Below, piece by piece: positions 8,463 through 17,573 of a stretch of 64,000 nucleotides of DNA; position 1 is the first letter of the stretch, and every line of letters begins with the position of its first letter. The stretch is from a bacterium (GTDB taxonomy: Bacteria; Hydrothermota; Tepidihabitantia; SM23-42; JAOAFX01). The notes below the pieces were generated by a model that made no database searches, had not been told where the DNA came from, and saw only the letters and a program-made list of their open reading frames with translations. The stretch is from assembly GCA_036382775.1 (NCBI GenBank), contig DASVHD010000041.1:57832-121831 (forward strand), given 5' to 3'. Made by a program: the position numbers and the translations under genes.

Positions 8463-9949
8463 CGTTTGAATTCATTTTTTATATACTCTTTCATGGACCG
8501 AACATCGAAGATCCGGAGTGCGAAGTTGATATCTTCCTTATTTGCCATTTTCAGGAGGTAGTACGCCAGGTAAGTAATACCAAAATAAACGACTGGGAAT
8601 ATGAACTCGAGATAATTCACCCTTACTGCAATATATTTTAAGAACAAGAAAAATAGCGCCACGTTGAGAATTCCAAAAAGCCAGTATTTTATGTTTCGCA
8701 GGATGGTCACTTCTTTTATCAATTGCCAGACATATATTCGGAAAAACACGCCAAGGAACAGGTAGTTGATCGACCAGGCAAGTGCGGATCCGATTGCCTT
8801 CAGGTGGAGCATTTGCGGAGCCACGAAAAATAAGTTCAAAAGTACGAAAAATATCAAAGAGTACAATGACAAACGAGCGCTTTTATTTATATAACCGGCT
8901 CCCAGAAGCAAATTACCATAGTGCTGGTTAGCCACGAAGACGAATGCACCAAGGAATATCACTACAAGAACGGGGCCTGATGATATAAAATCCTTCCCGA
9001 GAAGTATTTTTATCAGAACCTGAGAATAAAGTATCAAAAAAATCACGATGGGCATAAGAAAAACATAAATAAACCGCTCGTATTTATCGATCGTACGGTT
9101 GATGTAATCGTAATCCTTCTTTACCACTGAAGACGAAAATGTCGGAAAAAAGATCTGCCCGACCGCCAAACCCACGATCTGAATAAGACTGCCGATGCTG
9201 AACGCCACCGCGTAATATCCCACCTGCTCGGAATTGGAAAAATACTGCAGTAAAAATTTATCAAAATAGCCAATGAACGTCCCATGAAGGACCATGATGA
9301 TCATCGGCGCCGCGATCTTGACATAATCCCGGGCAAGGTTTTTGTCGAAATGACCGATCTTGAAATCTTTAAAGAGATACAGATACAGGGGTAAGACTAA
9401 AATGACACCAAGCAAATTGGCGAAACTCAGCGCGATCGCGCTGGCTGCGATCAACACGGCCACGATCTTCAGGACCTGCGTCAAAACGATCTGGAGCAGA
9501 TTCGGTACATCCTGCCGCGCCTGCTGGGTCAGAGCCATGAAGGTGATAATAGGAATGTACAAGAACTGGGAGATCGTAATGGCAACCAGCCAGATGATGA
9601 TGACATAGAAATGTGTCCTGCTTTCGTATTGGATATGAAATACATATTCCTTGACAACGAGATAGAGTATCACCAGGACAATGAACAGGATGATCAAAAT
9701 GCTTTTCAGAACGGAAAAGGTTTTTATGCAATCGCCCAGGTTCCGGCCTTCGGAAACGATCTTTATATGGGCATTGCCGATCCCCAGGTCCGCGAAAAAT
9801 GTGAACATCGAAACCAGCGACATGCCGAAAGCGACCGTCCCGACCACGGTTGGACCGGCGACCCTTGCCACGACGATGCCGGCGATCATGGCGATCATCT
9901 GGGCCACGATCCGCGACGAATATCCTAAAATGAGTTTTTGAGCCAGCAT
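8459..9949 (-). CDS. Polysaccharide flippase (Wzx/MOP superfamily)
   Basis: 496 residues with about 12-14 hydrophobic helices beginning right after the N-terminus ('MLAQKLILGYSSRIV' then an alanine/valine-rich helix). The pattern and length match RfbX/Wzx exporters, which flip undecaprenyl-linked repeat units across the inner membrane. 'VGYYAVAFSIGSLIQ' and 'FFPTFSSSVVKKD' are typical of the family. It lies between a GT2 gene and a methyltransferase gene, as expected in a Wzx/Wzy-type cluster with the polymerase/ligase at 13130-14602. Confidence 0.88.
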   Translation of the reverse strand: MLAQKLILGYSSRIVAQMIAMIAGIVVARVAGPTVVGTVAFGMSLVSMFTFFADLGIGNAHIKIVSEGRNLGDCIKTFSVLKSILIILFIVLVILYLVVKEYVFHIQYESRTHFYVIIIWLVAITISQFLYIPIITFMALTQQARQDVPNLLQIVLTQVLKIVAVLIAASAIALSFANLLGVILVLPLYLYLFKDFKIGHFDKNLARDYVKIAAPMIIMVLHGTFIGYFDKFLLQYFSNSEQVGYYAVAFSIGSLIQIVGLAVGQIFFPTFSSSVVKKDYDYINRTIDKYERFIYVFLMPIVIFLILYSQVLIKILLGKDFISSGPVLVVIFLGAFVFVANQHYGNLLLGAGYINKSARLSLYSLIFFVLLNLFFVAPQMLHLKAIGSALAWSINYLFLGVFFRIYVWQLIKEVTILRNIKYWLFGILNVALFFLFLKYIAVRVNYLEFIFPVVYFGITYLAYYLLKMANKEDINFALRIFDVRSMKEYIKNEFKR

Positions 9950-9955
9950 GGTATT

Positions 9956-10882
9956 TTAAACGAAATGTCCGAAAGACAGTTTCCGGTTCTTAGAGCCCCA
10001 GGCGATACTGGAGAAGAAACCCTGCCATTTTGCCAGAATAATGGATATTTTTCCTTTTTTCAGCGCGATCAGCGAGCTTTTTAGTATACCCTGGATGAAG
10101 TGATGCCAGAAATACCGTCGGAAAAAAGTCCGCGATCTATGGAGCAGGATCACGAGCGTCGGGTTCCTGGCATCATAGAACGCCTTCCGAGAAGAGTCCC
10201 GGCCGATGGTCATGCTGTCTTTATGCCAGAGCTTTGCCCGGGGCGCGTACATGATCCTGAAACCTGCTTTTTTCGCCCTCGCCTGCCAATCAAACTCCTC
10301 GGACTGGAGATGAAAAACCGGATCATAGCCGCCGACCGCATCATACACGTTTTTATTCACCAAAGTAAAGATATCGTCCATGAAGACTCTTTCGCTGATC
10401 TCTTCATACTGTCCCTGGTCCTTCTCGCGGTTGCCGATATGCTCCCCGTTCCATCTTACCGGATCTTCTTTCTTCCCGACGGTCTGAAAAGTATCAGCGT
10501 GGTCATAATAATAGACCTTTCCGCTGACGAAGCCTATCTTCCCGTTGGTCTCGGCGACTTTAATCAGTTCCGAGATAACGTTTTTATCGACCTTCACATC
10601 ATTGTTGGAGATCAGTGCATATCGGGCGTGCTCGCTTTCGAACGCATACTCAAGACCGACGTTAAACCCTCGAGAATAGCCGTAATTCCTATCCAGCCTT
10701 ATGGTTTTGACGCCAGGGAACCTTTTTTCGACGTACGCACACGTGCCGTCGTGAGAGCCGTTATCTATGACCGCGACCTTGAAATTGGGATAATCATTTT
10801 CGAGGTAAGAAAAAACCGCTTCATCCAGCAAATACCGGCCGTTATAGGTCAGGATCAATACGACAACTTTTGGATGGGCCAC
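9956..10882 (-). CDS. GT2 glycosyltransferase (rhamnosyltransferase-like)
   Basis: 308 residues, GT-A fold. It opens with 'VVVLILTYNGR', followed by 'VAVIDNGSHDGT', 'YGYSRGFNVGLEYAF', 'LISNNDVKVD' (the DxD-like site) and a 'LQSEEFDWQARAKKAG' ED-type catalytic region. The start is GTG with AAGGA about nine bases upstream, located inside the end of the preceding gene. It is soluble and probably membrane-associated, adding one sugar of the repeat unit. It is immediately upstream of wzx. Confidence 0.87.
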   Translation of the reverse strand: MAHPKVVVLILTYNGRYLLDEAVFSYLENDYPNFKVAVIDNGSHDGTCAYVEKRFPGVKTIRLDRNYGYSRGFNVGLEYAFESEHARYALISNNDVKVDKNVISELIKVAETNGKIGFVSGKVYYYDHADTFQTVGKKEDPVRWNGEHIGNREKDQGQYEEISERVFMDDIFTLVNKNVYDAVGGYDPVFHLQSEEFDWQARAKKAGFRIMYAPRAKLWHKDSMTIGRDSSRKAFYDARNPTLVILLHRSRTFFRRYFWHHFIQGILKSSLIALKKGKISIILAKWQGFFSSIAWGSKNRKLSFGHFV

Positions 10883-10883
10883 G

Positions 10884-12002
10884 TTATTTGTTCCTTTTCC
10901 GCCAGACCGGTTTTACGTATTCGTTCGAAAGCAGGATGTTTATCCCCGGAATTCTAAGACAGCCCGGGCAGGCTTTTTTTGAAAATCCGAAATCTTCAAA
11001 AATAACATCGGTCATGTATGCTTTGCCGCAGAATTCACAAGTTTCCCGCGACGGCGGTTTAAGGGGCGGATCCATGAGATAGGGTAATTTTAACTTCGGC
11101 TTGCGTTTCTTCAAATAATGTTCGGCGAGACCGTTTTTTTCGCAGGCATCGCAGATCGGCAGGTCATACTTCGATAAAGAAAAATATCGGGCGCTCTTCC
11201 GACCGCAGAGAAAACAATGCATGACTTCCGCCGCTTTTACTGAGATCGTAACCGCCTGAGCGCCAATCGCATTTACCGGCGTGTTCTCAAAAGTATTTGA
11301 ACACCAGATGGCAAATGACCCCTTCCTGAGGTTTTCGCCGGTAAAATTCCTCATCTCGCAAAAAGCGTACATGATATCGGCGCTGCCTGAGTTGACGATT
11401 TTCATCCCGGCAGCTTTTACCATGTTTCGCAATCGGCGCGGACGATACCAATACTGAAAAAAAGGCGCCGGTTCTATTTTATGACCGATGATCCGCTTCA
11501 CGATATTCTTGAGGGTTTCTTTTTGATGTCTCATCAAAACATTGAACGAAACCGATGGCGTAGAAATTATCGCTATGCCGCCGGGTCTGAGTATCCGGTA
11601 CGCTTCTGCCAGGGCTGGACCAGGGCCATTGATAAAATGTTCAATCACGCCCAGCGAGATATATCCGCTCAGGGTTTCATTTGGATAAGGAAGATCCGTT
11701 ATGTTACCAGCAAGGAAATTTTCTTTAAAACCATTATCGCTTTTCCATTTTTTCACCAGACCGATGAGCGGTTCGCAGAAATCGACGCCATCGATATCCA
11801 GGGCTAACCGCCCCAAGTAAAAAACATAGCGACCATATCCGCATCCCGCCTCGACGATCTTGCCGTACCTGGGCGCGTACTTCAGGATCCATTGTCTCAG
11901 ACCATAAAAATCCCACATTCGGATTTCCGAAAGGGGATCACTATCTTTCCAGGAATCATTCCAAACCGCAATATTCTGTCCAATATCATTATCCATCAGC
12001 AC
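10884..12002 (-). CDS. Methyltransferase fused to C-terminal zinc ribbons
   Basis: 372 residues. The N-terminal half is a class I methyltransferase ('IVEAGCGYGRYVFYLG', 'GVDFCEPLIG', 'SLGVIEHFINGPG'). The last 110 residues hold three Cys pairs ('CFLCGRK', 'CDACEKNG', 'CEFCGKA', then 'CPGCLRI'), looking like one or two zinc ribbons. The fusion is unusual for a polysaccharide methyltransferase. The GTG at 12002 and the ATG at 11996 are both possible starts; neither has a clear ribosome site. It lies 6 bp after the aminotransferase gene. The zinc part may bind a protein partner or nucleic acid, or may be structural; this is open. Confidence 0.75.
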   Translation of the reverse strand: MLMDNDIGQNIAVWNDSWKDSDPLSEIRMWDFYGLRQWILKYAPRYGKIVEAGCGYGRYVFYLGRLALDIDGVDFCEPLIGLVKKWKSDNGFKENFLAGNITDLPYPNETLSGYISLGVIEHFINGPGPALAEAYRILRPGGIAIISTPSVSFNVLMRHQKETLKNIVKRIIGHKIEPAPFFQYWYRPRRLRNMVKAAGMKIVNSGSADIMYAFCEMRNFTGENLRKGSFAIWCSNTFENTPVNAIGAQAVTISVKAAEVMHCFLCGRKSARYFSLSKYDLPICDACEKNGLAEHYLKKRKPKLKLPYLMDPPLKPPSRETCEFCGKAYMTDVIFEDFGFSKKACPGCLRIPGINILLSNEYVKPVWRKRNK

Positions 12003-12008
12003 GATTGA

Positions 12009-13133
12009 TTAAATTCCGGGGAATTTGCGGATTGCTTCGATCACGGATTTTGCTTCATCATCGGTAAGGTCCGGGAACAAGGGCAGCGTTAAAAGCTTTT
12101 TCCAGACAGCGTCCGATACCGGGGTATCCCCCCGGCAATCATGGTACATTTCATAGTGATTGCTGGGCACATAGTGAACGCCGGTAGATATACCCAGCTT
12201 CTTGAGATAATCGTTGAGTTCGTCCCGCCTCTCACCTTTGATGACATAATTATGATTGGCGGGCTTCGTCATGTAATCCTTCCTGACCGGACGTTCGATC
12301 CAATCGCAGTCCTTCAAGCCTCCGTTGTAAAGAGCGACGATCTCCTCGCGGCGTTTGTTCGTCCGTTCAAGCTTAGCCAGCTGAACAAGACCCAGGGCGG
12401 CCTGGATATCGTTCATGTGGTATTTGTAGCCGATCTCTTCAACATTGTAGTACCATGAATACGCCTGGCTGTCCTTTTCCTCGCGCGAAAAGGTGTCCTT
12501 GCTAATGCCCAACCAGCGCAGTTTTTTCAGCCTTTCATATACCTGGGCGTTATTGGTTGTTATCATACCTCCATCACCCGTCGCGAGGTTCTTCACGGCA
12601 TGGAAGCTGAATACGCCGAGATCGCCGATCGAACCGAGTTTTTGACCATTATATTCACCACCGCAACCATGGGCAGTGTCTTCGATGACTTTGAGATCAT
12701 GCTTACGGGCGACCGCGTTGATCGGATCCATATCACAGGCATAGCCGCCGTAATGAACGACGATGATCGCTTTTGTTCCATTCGTGATCAGCGGCTCTAT
12801 CTTCCCGGCATTGATATTAAGCGTATCGGGCTCGATGTCGCAAAAAACCGGTTCCGCGTTATTGTACAAAATGGCATGATTGGTCGACACGAAGGTCATG
12901 GGAGTGGTAATGACCTCTCCCCCTTTTACTTCCATGACCATTAGCGCCAGATGTAACGCCGCGGTGGCGGAATTAAGACCGACCGCGTACTTAACGCCGA
13001 TATATTTTGCGAATTTCTCCTCGAACTCGGCAGTCCTGGGTCCCAGACCGATCCATCCGGACTTAATGACCTCTGCCACGGCGTTGATCTCATCGTTGCC
13101 CATTGAAGGTCTGAATACCGGAATCACGTTCAT
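12009..13133 (-). CDS. DegT/DnrJ/EryC1 PLP-dependent sugar aminotransferase (second copy)
   Basis: 374 residues. PLP lysine in 'SFHAVKNLATGDGG'. 'LNSATAALHLAL' and 'EDTAHGCGG' are family motifs. It resembles the PseC/ArnB/PglE branch, which aminates 4-keto sugar nucleotides, more than the copy at 1673-2797 does. The start ATG overlaps the upstream polymerase stop by four bases (13130-13133), so the genes are coupled. Two different DegT enzymes in one cluster suggest two different amino sugars or a diamino sugar. Confidence 0.88.
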   Translation of the reverse strand: MNVIPVFRPSMGNDEINAVAEVIKSGWIGLGPRTAEFEEKFAKYIGVKYAVGLNSATAALHLALMVMEVKGGEVITTPMTFVSTNHAILYNNAEPVFCDIEPDTLNINAGKIEPLITNGTKAIIVVHYGGYACDMDPINAVARKHDLKVIEDTAHGCGGEYNGQKLGSIGDLGVFSFHAVKNLATGDGGMITTNNAQVYERLKKLRWLGISKDTFSREEKDSQAYSWYYNVEEIGYKYHMNDIQAALGLVQLAKLERTNKRREEIVALYNGGLKDCDWIERPVRKDYMTKPANHNYVIKGERRDELNDYLKKLGISTGVHYVPSNHYEMYHDCRGDTPVSDAVWKKLLTLPLFPDLTDDEAKSVIEAIRKFPGI

Positions 13134-14602
13134 CCTCCCTTTTCCGCTTTTTCAAAATCATCCACGCCTTCGGTGCCGTTTCGTTGCTGAGTGTTTATCC
13201 TCGAAATAATGGCAGGAAATGCCCATATGAAAGCGATCAATGATATCCAGTGGTGTTCCAGCACCAGTACCGGTTTCACCCATACCGCCGGAAGCAATGC
13301 CACGAAGACCACCAGAAAACCCAGGATTATACTGCGGTAATACTTGTCTTCGATCGCCTGATAAACCTTTATTGATTGGACCACATAACAGATAAAGATC
13401 ATGGCAAAGATCGCCAGACCGATCAATCCGAGCTGAAAAACGATCGCCATGTACCCGTTGTGGGCAATGCTGACATTCGCCTGGTACATGGGGTGGTAAT
13501 ATGTAGCACCAATCCCGTTGCCAAGGATCGGCGATTTTGTTATTGCGCCCATAATCGTTTTGGTCTCCACCGTACGCCACACCATCGTCTCAATATCATT
13601 AGGGGATCTTACCGTTTCGCTTTGCCGGCTCACAACCTGTTCCCACCAATTCGGGACTTTGATCACGCCGAAATAAACCGGCAGATATGTTACCAGCAGC
13701 ACGAAGAACGCAACAGTGATCACATTGCGGGTGATAGCCCTCCTGATCTTTCCTCTGAAGGTCATCCAGATCAGGAACAGACCCAGGATCACCGAATAGT
13801 AGACATTGCGCGTAAAAGAAACGAACATTGATATTATTGCCAGGATAATGAAAAGCCGGTACCCCCAGTTATTTTTTAAACCCCCATTGGTGACACCCGC
13901 AAGCACCGGGAAGAAAAACATGTAGATCAAAGAGATCGAAGCCGGCATGACCCTTGCCAGTGTCAGATCTTCGCCTTCGGGTACTACCCGGCTAATTGTC
14001 CACGCCGCCCACGGGAGGATCCTGTTTTCCGGACCAGCGATGTATTGGATAAATGACAGCAGCGCGCAGATAAAGGCTATCACGGTCAGGCTTTTCATGA
14101 CAAACCGCATCTTTTCATCAGAATCAATATAATAAAGCGCCAGGAAAAAGTTCAGATAATATATGTAGCTTCGTCCGGTCAGCACGGCGTTGATCAACGT
14201 AGCCCGCTGCAGCAATAAGGCGTTTAGAACAGAGAATGCCAGCCACAAAAAGAGCGCGATCATGGGCAATGTTATCGGCGAGGCCTCTTTATGGAGGTCT
14301 TTTCTTATTGCCCCAATAAACAACATCCGAACTGTCAGAAAAATGCACAACGCCTCGGGCAGATAAAGGCCGACGTCGCCGGTCGCGATCACCTGGGGAA
14401 AGGTATCAAGACTGAACACGGTCGAAGTAGATACGATCAAAAGGACCAGGGCTATCAAAGGGCGACTGAGTATCAACGCGATCATTATAATGTAGAGTGG
14501 CAATATGGTCAAAATATTCGGCTGCGTGGGCAGGAATATGATGAACACAAACGCCAGGATGGGCACTATGATACTAATAATGAACGGCCATTTGTTTCGC
14601 AT
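13130..14602 (-). CDS. O-antigen polymerase/ligase-like membrane protein
   Basis: 490 residues from the ATG at 14602, which has GGAG four bases upstream; a more distal ATG at 14671 has no ribosome site. About 11 hydrophobic helices surround a large periplasmic loop. 'GNGIGATYYHPMYQ' followed by 'VSIAHNGYMAIVFQLG' is the Wzy_C/WaaL signature, in which a conserved histidine precedes the last helices. It either polymerises repeat units or ligates the glycan to its acceptor. It is the first enzyme gene after the regulator of the cluster. Confidence 0.82.
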   Translation of the reverse strand: MRNKWPFIISIIVPILAFVFIIFLPTQPNILTILPLYIIMIALILSRPLIALVLLIVSTSTVFSLDTFPQVIATGDVGLYLPEALCIFLTVRMLFIGAIRKDLHKEASPITLPMIALFLWLAFSVLNALLLQRATLINAVLTGRSYIYYLNFFLALYYIDSDEKMRFVMKSLTVIAFICALLSFIQYIAGPENRILPWAAWTISRVVPEGEDLTLARVMPASISLIYMFFFPVLAGVTNGGLKNNWGYRLFIILAIISMFVSFTRNVYYSVILGLFLIWMTFRGKIRRAITRNVITVAFFVLLVTYLPVYFGVIKVPNWWEQVVSRQSETVRSPNDIETMVWRTVETKTIMGAITKSPILGNGIGATYYHPMYQANVSIAHNGYMAIVFQLGLIGLAIFAMIFICYVVQSIKVYQAIEDKYYRSIILGFLVVFVALLPAVWVKPVLVLEHHWISLIAFIWAFPAIISRINTQQRNGTEGVDDFEKAEKGG

Positions 14603-14696
14603 ACGTCTCCAAAAAAAATTAAAGATACCCCGATCCGCCCTGGCTCTGAGGTCACCGTAAGCAAGGTTCATATTGCCACTGGCGTTGCTGCTATTT

Positions 14697-15812
14697 CTAC
14701 GCCGACTCTTGAGGTATCAAGAATATTTCAATAAACCGCTGCGCGCCGACTTCGATCCGGTTGACCATGGCCTGGACCTGGACCTGGCTGTCGTTTTTCC
14801 CGCGCACAATGGTTTTTAATGATCCGTTGCCATGGCCTTCGGTCAGCATTTTGATTATGCCGCTCATGGTTGCCTCGCGGACATCCGCCGTAAAGATATT
14901 CTCCAGATCCACGTTCACGATATGCTCGGGGTCCCGGCCGAAGAGCTCGATCGCTCTCTGGTTGGCGTCCATGACCTTGTAATCCTCCAGGTCGACGACC
15001 AGAATAGGAATGCTGGCGTCATCGAAAAGCCGCTCGTATTTTGCCATTGCCTCGGCCTGTTGTTCAGAAGTTCCCGCGGGTTCGCGCAGGTAATGTACCA
15101 ATCCCCCGCCGCCGGCGAACACCTGCGGGTACACGCTGCAGGTCAGTCTTTGTTTCAGGCCCTTGAAGAACATCGTACCAGTATCGGGTTCGCCGCTGTC
15201 TCGCGCTTTTTTGCCGGGGCAGTCATCGGGCGGGGTATCGGAACAATGCAGGATCTTGTAACACTTGTGGCCGATGACTTCACTTACACCCTTGCCCAGT
15301 TTGCGGAATGTCGCCAGGTTACCCCTTAAGATGGTATAATCGAAATCCGTAACGAATATCGGGTCTTCGATCGCGTCCACGGTCGCTTCCCACTCTTTTT
15401 TCGCCGCCGTGACGGTCAGCAGCAGCCTTCGGTTTTCTTTAACTAATTGATTCTGGTGCAGCACACGGCTCACTATACCCTTCACCTTGGTTCCGGTGAT
15501 CGGAAGGATCAGAAAACTGATGATATCCTGAACCTCGGCTTTTGCCATGGCTTCGGGGAACGCGTAACCGGTGATCACGATGATCTCGGTATCAGGGCAC
15601 TGTTTTTTGATCTCTGGTATAACGTTGGTATAAGGCAGGGCGGCGGCATGTGCATCAATGAAGATCAGATTATATTGTCCTGACTTACCATTATCAAGAC
15701 ACGCTTCAGCACTGTTCACCGAGCTTATCTTGTGCCCTTCGTCCTGTAATATATCGCTTAACTGTTTGACTATTTCAAGATCCTGACTGGCGATCAATAT
15801 CTTTGCTTTCAT
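14697..15812 (-). CDS. Receiver-PAS-PAS protein without output domain, heading the polysaccharide operon
   Basis: 371 residues. Residues 1-120 form a response-regulator receiver with phospho-acceptor Asp53 ('IFIDAH') and Thr83 ('VITGYA'). The conserved Lys that normally precedes the Pro is Leu ('FLILPI'), so phospho-signalling may be altered. PAS1 (about 140-250) contains 'CYKILHCSDTPPDDCPGKK', a Cys-rich loop seen in some anaerobe PAS domains. PAS2 is about 258-365. No kinase, DNA-binding or GGDEF domain follows. It is preceded by GGAGGT and is the first gene of the long minus-strand operon. It may be an adaptor that senses redox or a ligand; target unknown. Confidence 0.82.
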   Translation of the reverse strand: MKAKILIASQDLEIVKQLSDILQDEGHKISSVNSAEACLDNGKSGQYNLIFIDAHAAALPYTNVIPEIKKQCPDTEIIVITGYAFPEAMAKAEVQDIISFLILPITGTKVKGIVSRVLHQNQLVKENRRLLLTVTAAKKEWEATVDAIEDPIFVTDFDYTILRGNLATFRKLGKGVSEVIGHKCYKILHCSDTPPDDCPGKKARDSGEPDTGTMFFKGLKQRLTCSVYPQVFAGGGGLVHYLREPAGTSEQQAEAMAKYERLFDDASIPILVVDLEDYKVMDANQRAIELFGRDPEHIVNVDLENIFTADVREATMSGIIKMLTEGHGNGSLKTIVRGKNDSQVQVQAMVNRIEVGAQRFIEIFLIPQESA

Positions 15813-15930
15813 AAATTACCTCCGGTGATCATTGGTTAAATGTAAATGGTCAAGTATATTTCCTCACAAGCCAATCTCTGTTTTCTATTGCTTGAACGTA
15901 TCCGCTATTGGCGGTTAAGCTACCGCTATT

Positions 15931-15949
15931 GTCAGTTACACTAACTGAC
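15931..15949. promoter_or_regulatory. Perfect 8-bp inverted repeat upstream of the receiver-PAS gene
   Basis: GTCAGTTA, a CAC spacer, then TAACTGAC form a perfect dyad about 120 bp upstream of the start at 15812. A second small dyad (GCGGT ... ACCGC, about 15911-15926) and a direct repeat of CCGCTATTG (15902 and 15923) lie beside it. They could be an operator or part of a transcript end. No clear -35/-10 pair was found for the minus-strand operon. Confidence 0.4.
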
Positions 15950-16025
15950 CGTATATGATGAAAAATGGATATATTTTTACAATATTATTATATAGATATT
16001 ATAATATATGTCAACTGGTTTCTAT

Positions 16026-16096
16026 CGTTATAAGCGTTATAAGCGTATAATCGTTTGGATCGTTAAGATCGTTATAATCATTTAAAGCATCATCAA
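16026..16096. repeat. 9-bp-period degenerate array (word ATCGTTATA)
   Basis: CGT trinucleotides recur at 16026, 16035, 16044, 16052, 16061 and 16070, mostly every 9 bp, within variants of ATCGTTATA. The same word (ATCGTTTGG) reappears in the array at 22881-22916. It lies in the long non-coding gap between two divergent operons, with no ORF support. Confidence 0.6.
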
Positions 16097-16100
16097 GCCT

Positions 16101-16317
16101 ATCAGAATATCAGGTTATCAGGCATGTCCTGTTCCCCTGGTCTCCTGACTTCATTAGCAAGTCTAAAGCCCCGCTATGCGGGATCATGACCTTGCCCTAC
16201 TAATAAATGGCATCCCTGTGGGATATCCACTTCCTGATCCCCTGATATCCTGATACCCTCTTCTTGATACCCTGATGCCCTGATCCGCTTCATGCTGATC
16301 TGCTGATGTCCTGATAC
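16101..16317. repeat. 8-bp-period array, inverted halves (word ATCAGGNN / CCTGATNN)
   Basis: ATCAG occurs at 16101, 16109 and 16117, then its complement-type CCTG at 16128, 16136 and 16144, all 8 bp apart, making a dyad. After about 80 bp a longer run of CCTGAT follows at 16233, 16241, 16249, 16271, 16279 and 16310, with variants (CTTGAT at 16263, GCTGAT at 16294 and 16302) close to the 8-bp phase. The intervening bases hold two small hairpins. This occupies most of the 597-bp gap 15813-16409, which has no gene. Confidence 0.7.
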
Positions 16318-16374
16318 GCTTTTTCCGGGGCTTGCGGTTTACGGACTACCGATATATCAGCGATTATTTTTCTC

Positions 16375-16402
16375 TTGATTTTATCCTATTATTGTGTATA
16401 AT
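16375..16402 (+). promoter_or_regulatory. Promoter of hisC (leaderless)
   Basis: -35 TTGATT at 16375-16380, 16-bp spacer, -10 TATAAT at 16397-16402. Only 7 bases separate the -10 from the ATG at 16410, so transcription would start at or next to the start codon. No ribosome site is present. Confidence 0.7.
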
Positions 16403-16409
16403 TTAAGCC

Positions 16410-17498
16410 ATGAGAATAGAGCCGAACCCTCATTTACAAAGAATCCAAACATACAAACCCGGAAGACCCATTGAAGAGGTCATCAGGGAACTGAACCTGA
16501 AAGGCGAAGTAATAAAACTTGCTTCCAATGAAAATCCTCTCGGCACATCTCCCCTTGCACTTGAAGCGATGAAACGAACCATGGAAGAATCCGCGCTGTA
16601 TCCCGATGATAACTGTTTTTACGTAAAGGAAATCATTGCTAAAAAATTTAACGTTGATATCAGTCAACTGTTCATTGGCAATGGTTCAGTCGAGATCATG
16701 CCATATCTTACGCTCACCTACCTGAGCGCTAAGGATAGCGCGGTTGTAAGCCAGAGCGCTTTTATCTGGTATAAGATTGCGGTTAATATTGCCGGTGGCG
16801 AATTGATCGAAGCGCCGATGAAAGATCACACCCACGACCTGAAAGCCATGCTCAAAGCCATTAAATCCAATACGAAGTTGCTGTTCATTGCCAACCCCAA
16901 TAATCCAACGGGTACGATCGTAACGAAAGAAGAATTTGATGTCTTCCTTGAGGAAGTTCCCGACCACGTCATCGTCGTTCTTGACGAAGCTTACAAAGAA
17001 TACATCAGCGATCCGGTCTATCCGAACTCAGCAAAATACTTCGGTAAGAAAAAGAACCTGGTCATCCTGCGCACTATGTCAAAGATGTACGGACTGGCAG
17101 GCATGCGCCTTGGCTTTATGCTGGCTGACCAGGACATCGTATCAAACGTCATGAAATTGAGGATATCTTTTAACGTTAACAGAATCGTACAAAGTGCCGC
17201 GATCGCGGCATTTGATGACGTAGAACACATCAGTAAAAGCCGGACCGCGAACGATGCCGGAAAACAGTACCTATACGATGAATATAAGAAACTGGGCGTA
17301 TTCTTTGTCCCAACATATGGGAATTTTATCTTTGTCGATTTTGCCCGGGACAGCAAGATCGTGTTCGAAGAGCTGCAAAAACAGGGTGTAATAACCCGGA
17401 CCATAAAGGAATATGGTTTTCCAAACGCGTTGCGGATCACGATCGGCACCGAAAAACAGAACCGCCGGCTGATCAGCACGCTGAAAAAAATACTATAA
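16410..17498 (+). CDS. hisC: Histidinol-phosphate aminotransferase-like (HisC), fold-type I PLP enzyme
   Basis: 362 residues. It has the HisC N-terminus 'YKPGRPIEEV', the 'KLASNENPLGTSP' motif, 'NPNNPTGTIV' for PLP ring contact, 'VLDEAYKEY' and the PLP-binding lysine in 'RTMSKMYGLAGMRLG'. It transfers an amino group between histidinol phosphate or an aromatic amino acid and 2-oxoglutarate. No other his gene is nearby and the next gene is a tryptophanase/tyrosine phenol-lyase, so here it may serve aromatic amino acid catabolism; that is an inference. Translation is probably leaderless. Confidence 0.88.
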   Translation: MRIEPNPHLQRIQTYKPGRPIEEVIRELNLKGEVIKLASNENPLGTSPLALEAMKRTMEESALYPDDNCFYVKEIIAKKFNVDISQLFIGNGSVEIMPYLTLTYLSAKDSAVVSQSAFIWYKIAVNIAGGELIEAPMKDHTHDLKAMLKAIKSNTKLLFIANPNNPTGTIVTKEEFDVFLEEVPDHVIVVLDEAYKEYISDPVYPNSAKYFGKKKNLVILRTMSKMYGLAGMRLGFMLADQDIVSNVMKLRISFNVNRIVQSAAIAAFDDVEHISKSRTANDAGKQYLYDEYKKLGVFFVPTYGNFIFVDFARDSKIVFEELQKQGVITRTIKEYGFPNALRITIGTEKQNRRLISTLKKIL

Positions 17499-17556
17499 AT
17501 GGTTAAGAGGTTAAATGGTTAGCTATTTGACCATTCACCAATTACCAATTACCATC
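17499..17556. repeat. Short-period array with inverted halves (GGTTA / ACCAATT)
   Basis: GGTTA occurs at 17501, 17509 and 17517 (exactly 8 bp), followed after a short loop by ACC at 17530, 17537, 17544 and 17551 (exactly 7 bp), the complementary word. The two halves could pair into an imperfect hairpin. It fills the spacer between hisC and the lyase gene, just before that gene's AAGGAGG ribosome site. Confidence 0.65.
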
Positions 17557-17573
17557 TTTATTAAGGAGGCATA

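Noticed and set aside
10100..10957. Long open frame on the plus strand opposite the GT2 gene
   Set aside because: The minus strand encodes a complete GT2 enzyme with all motifs; the opposite frame has no recognisable domain.
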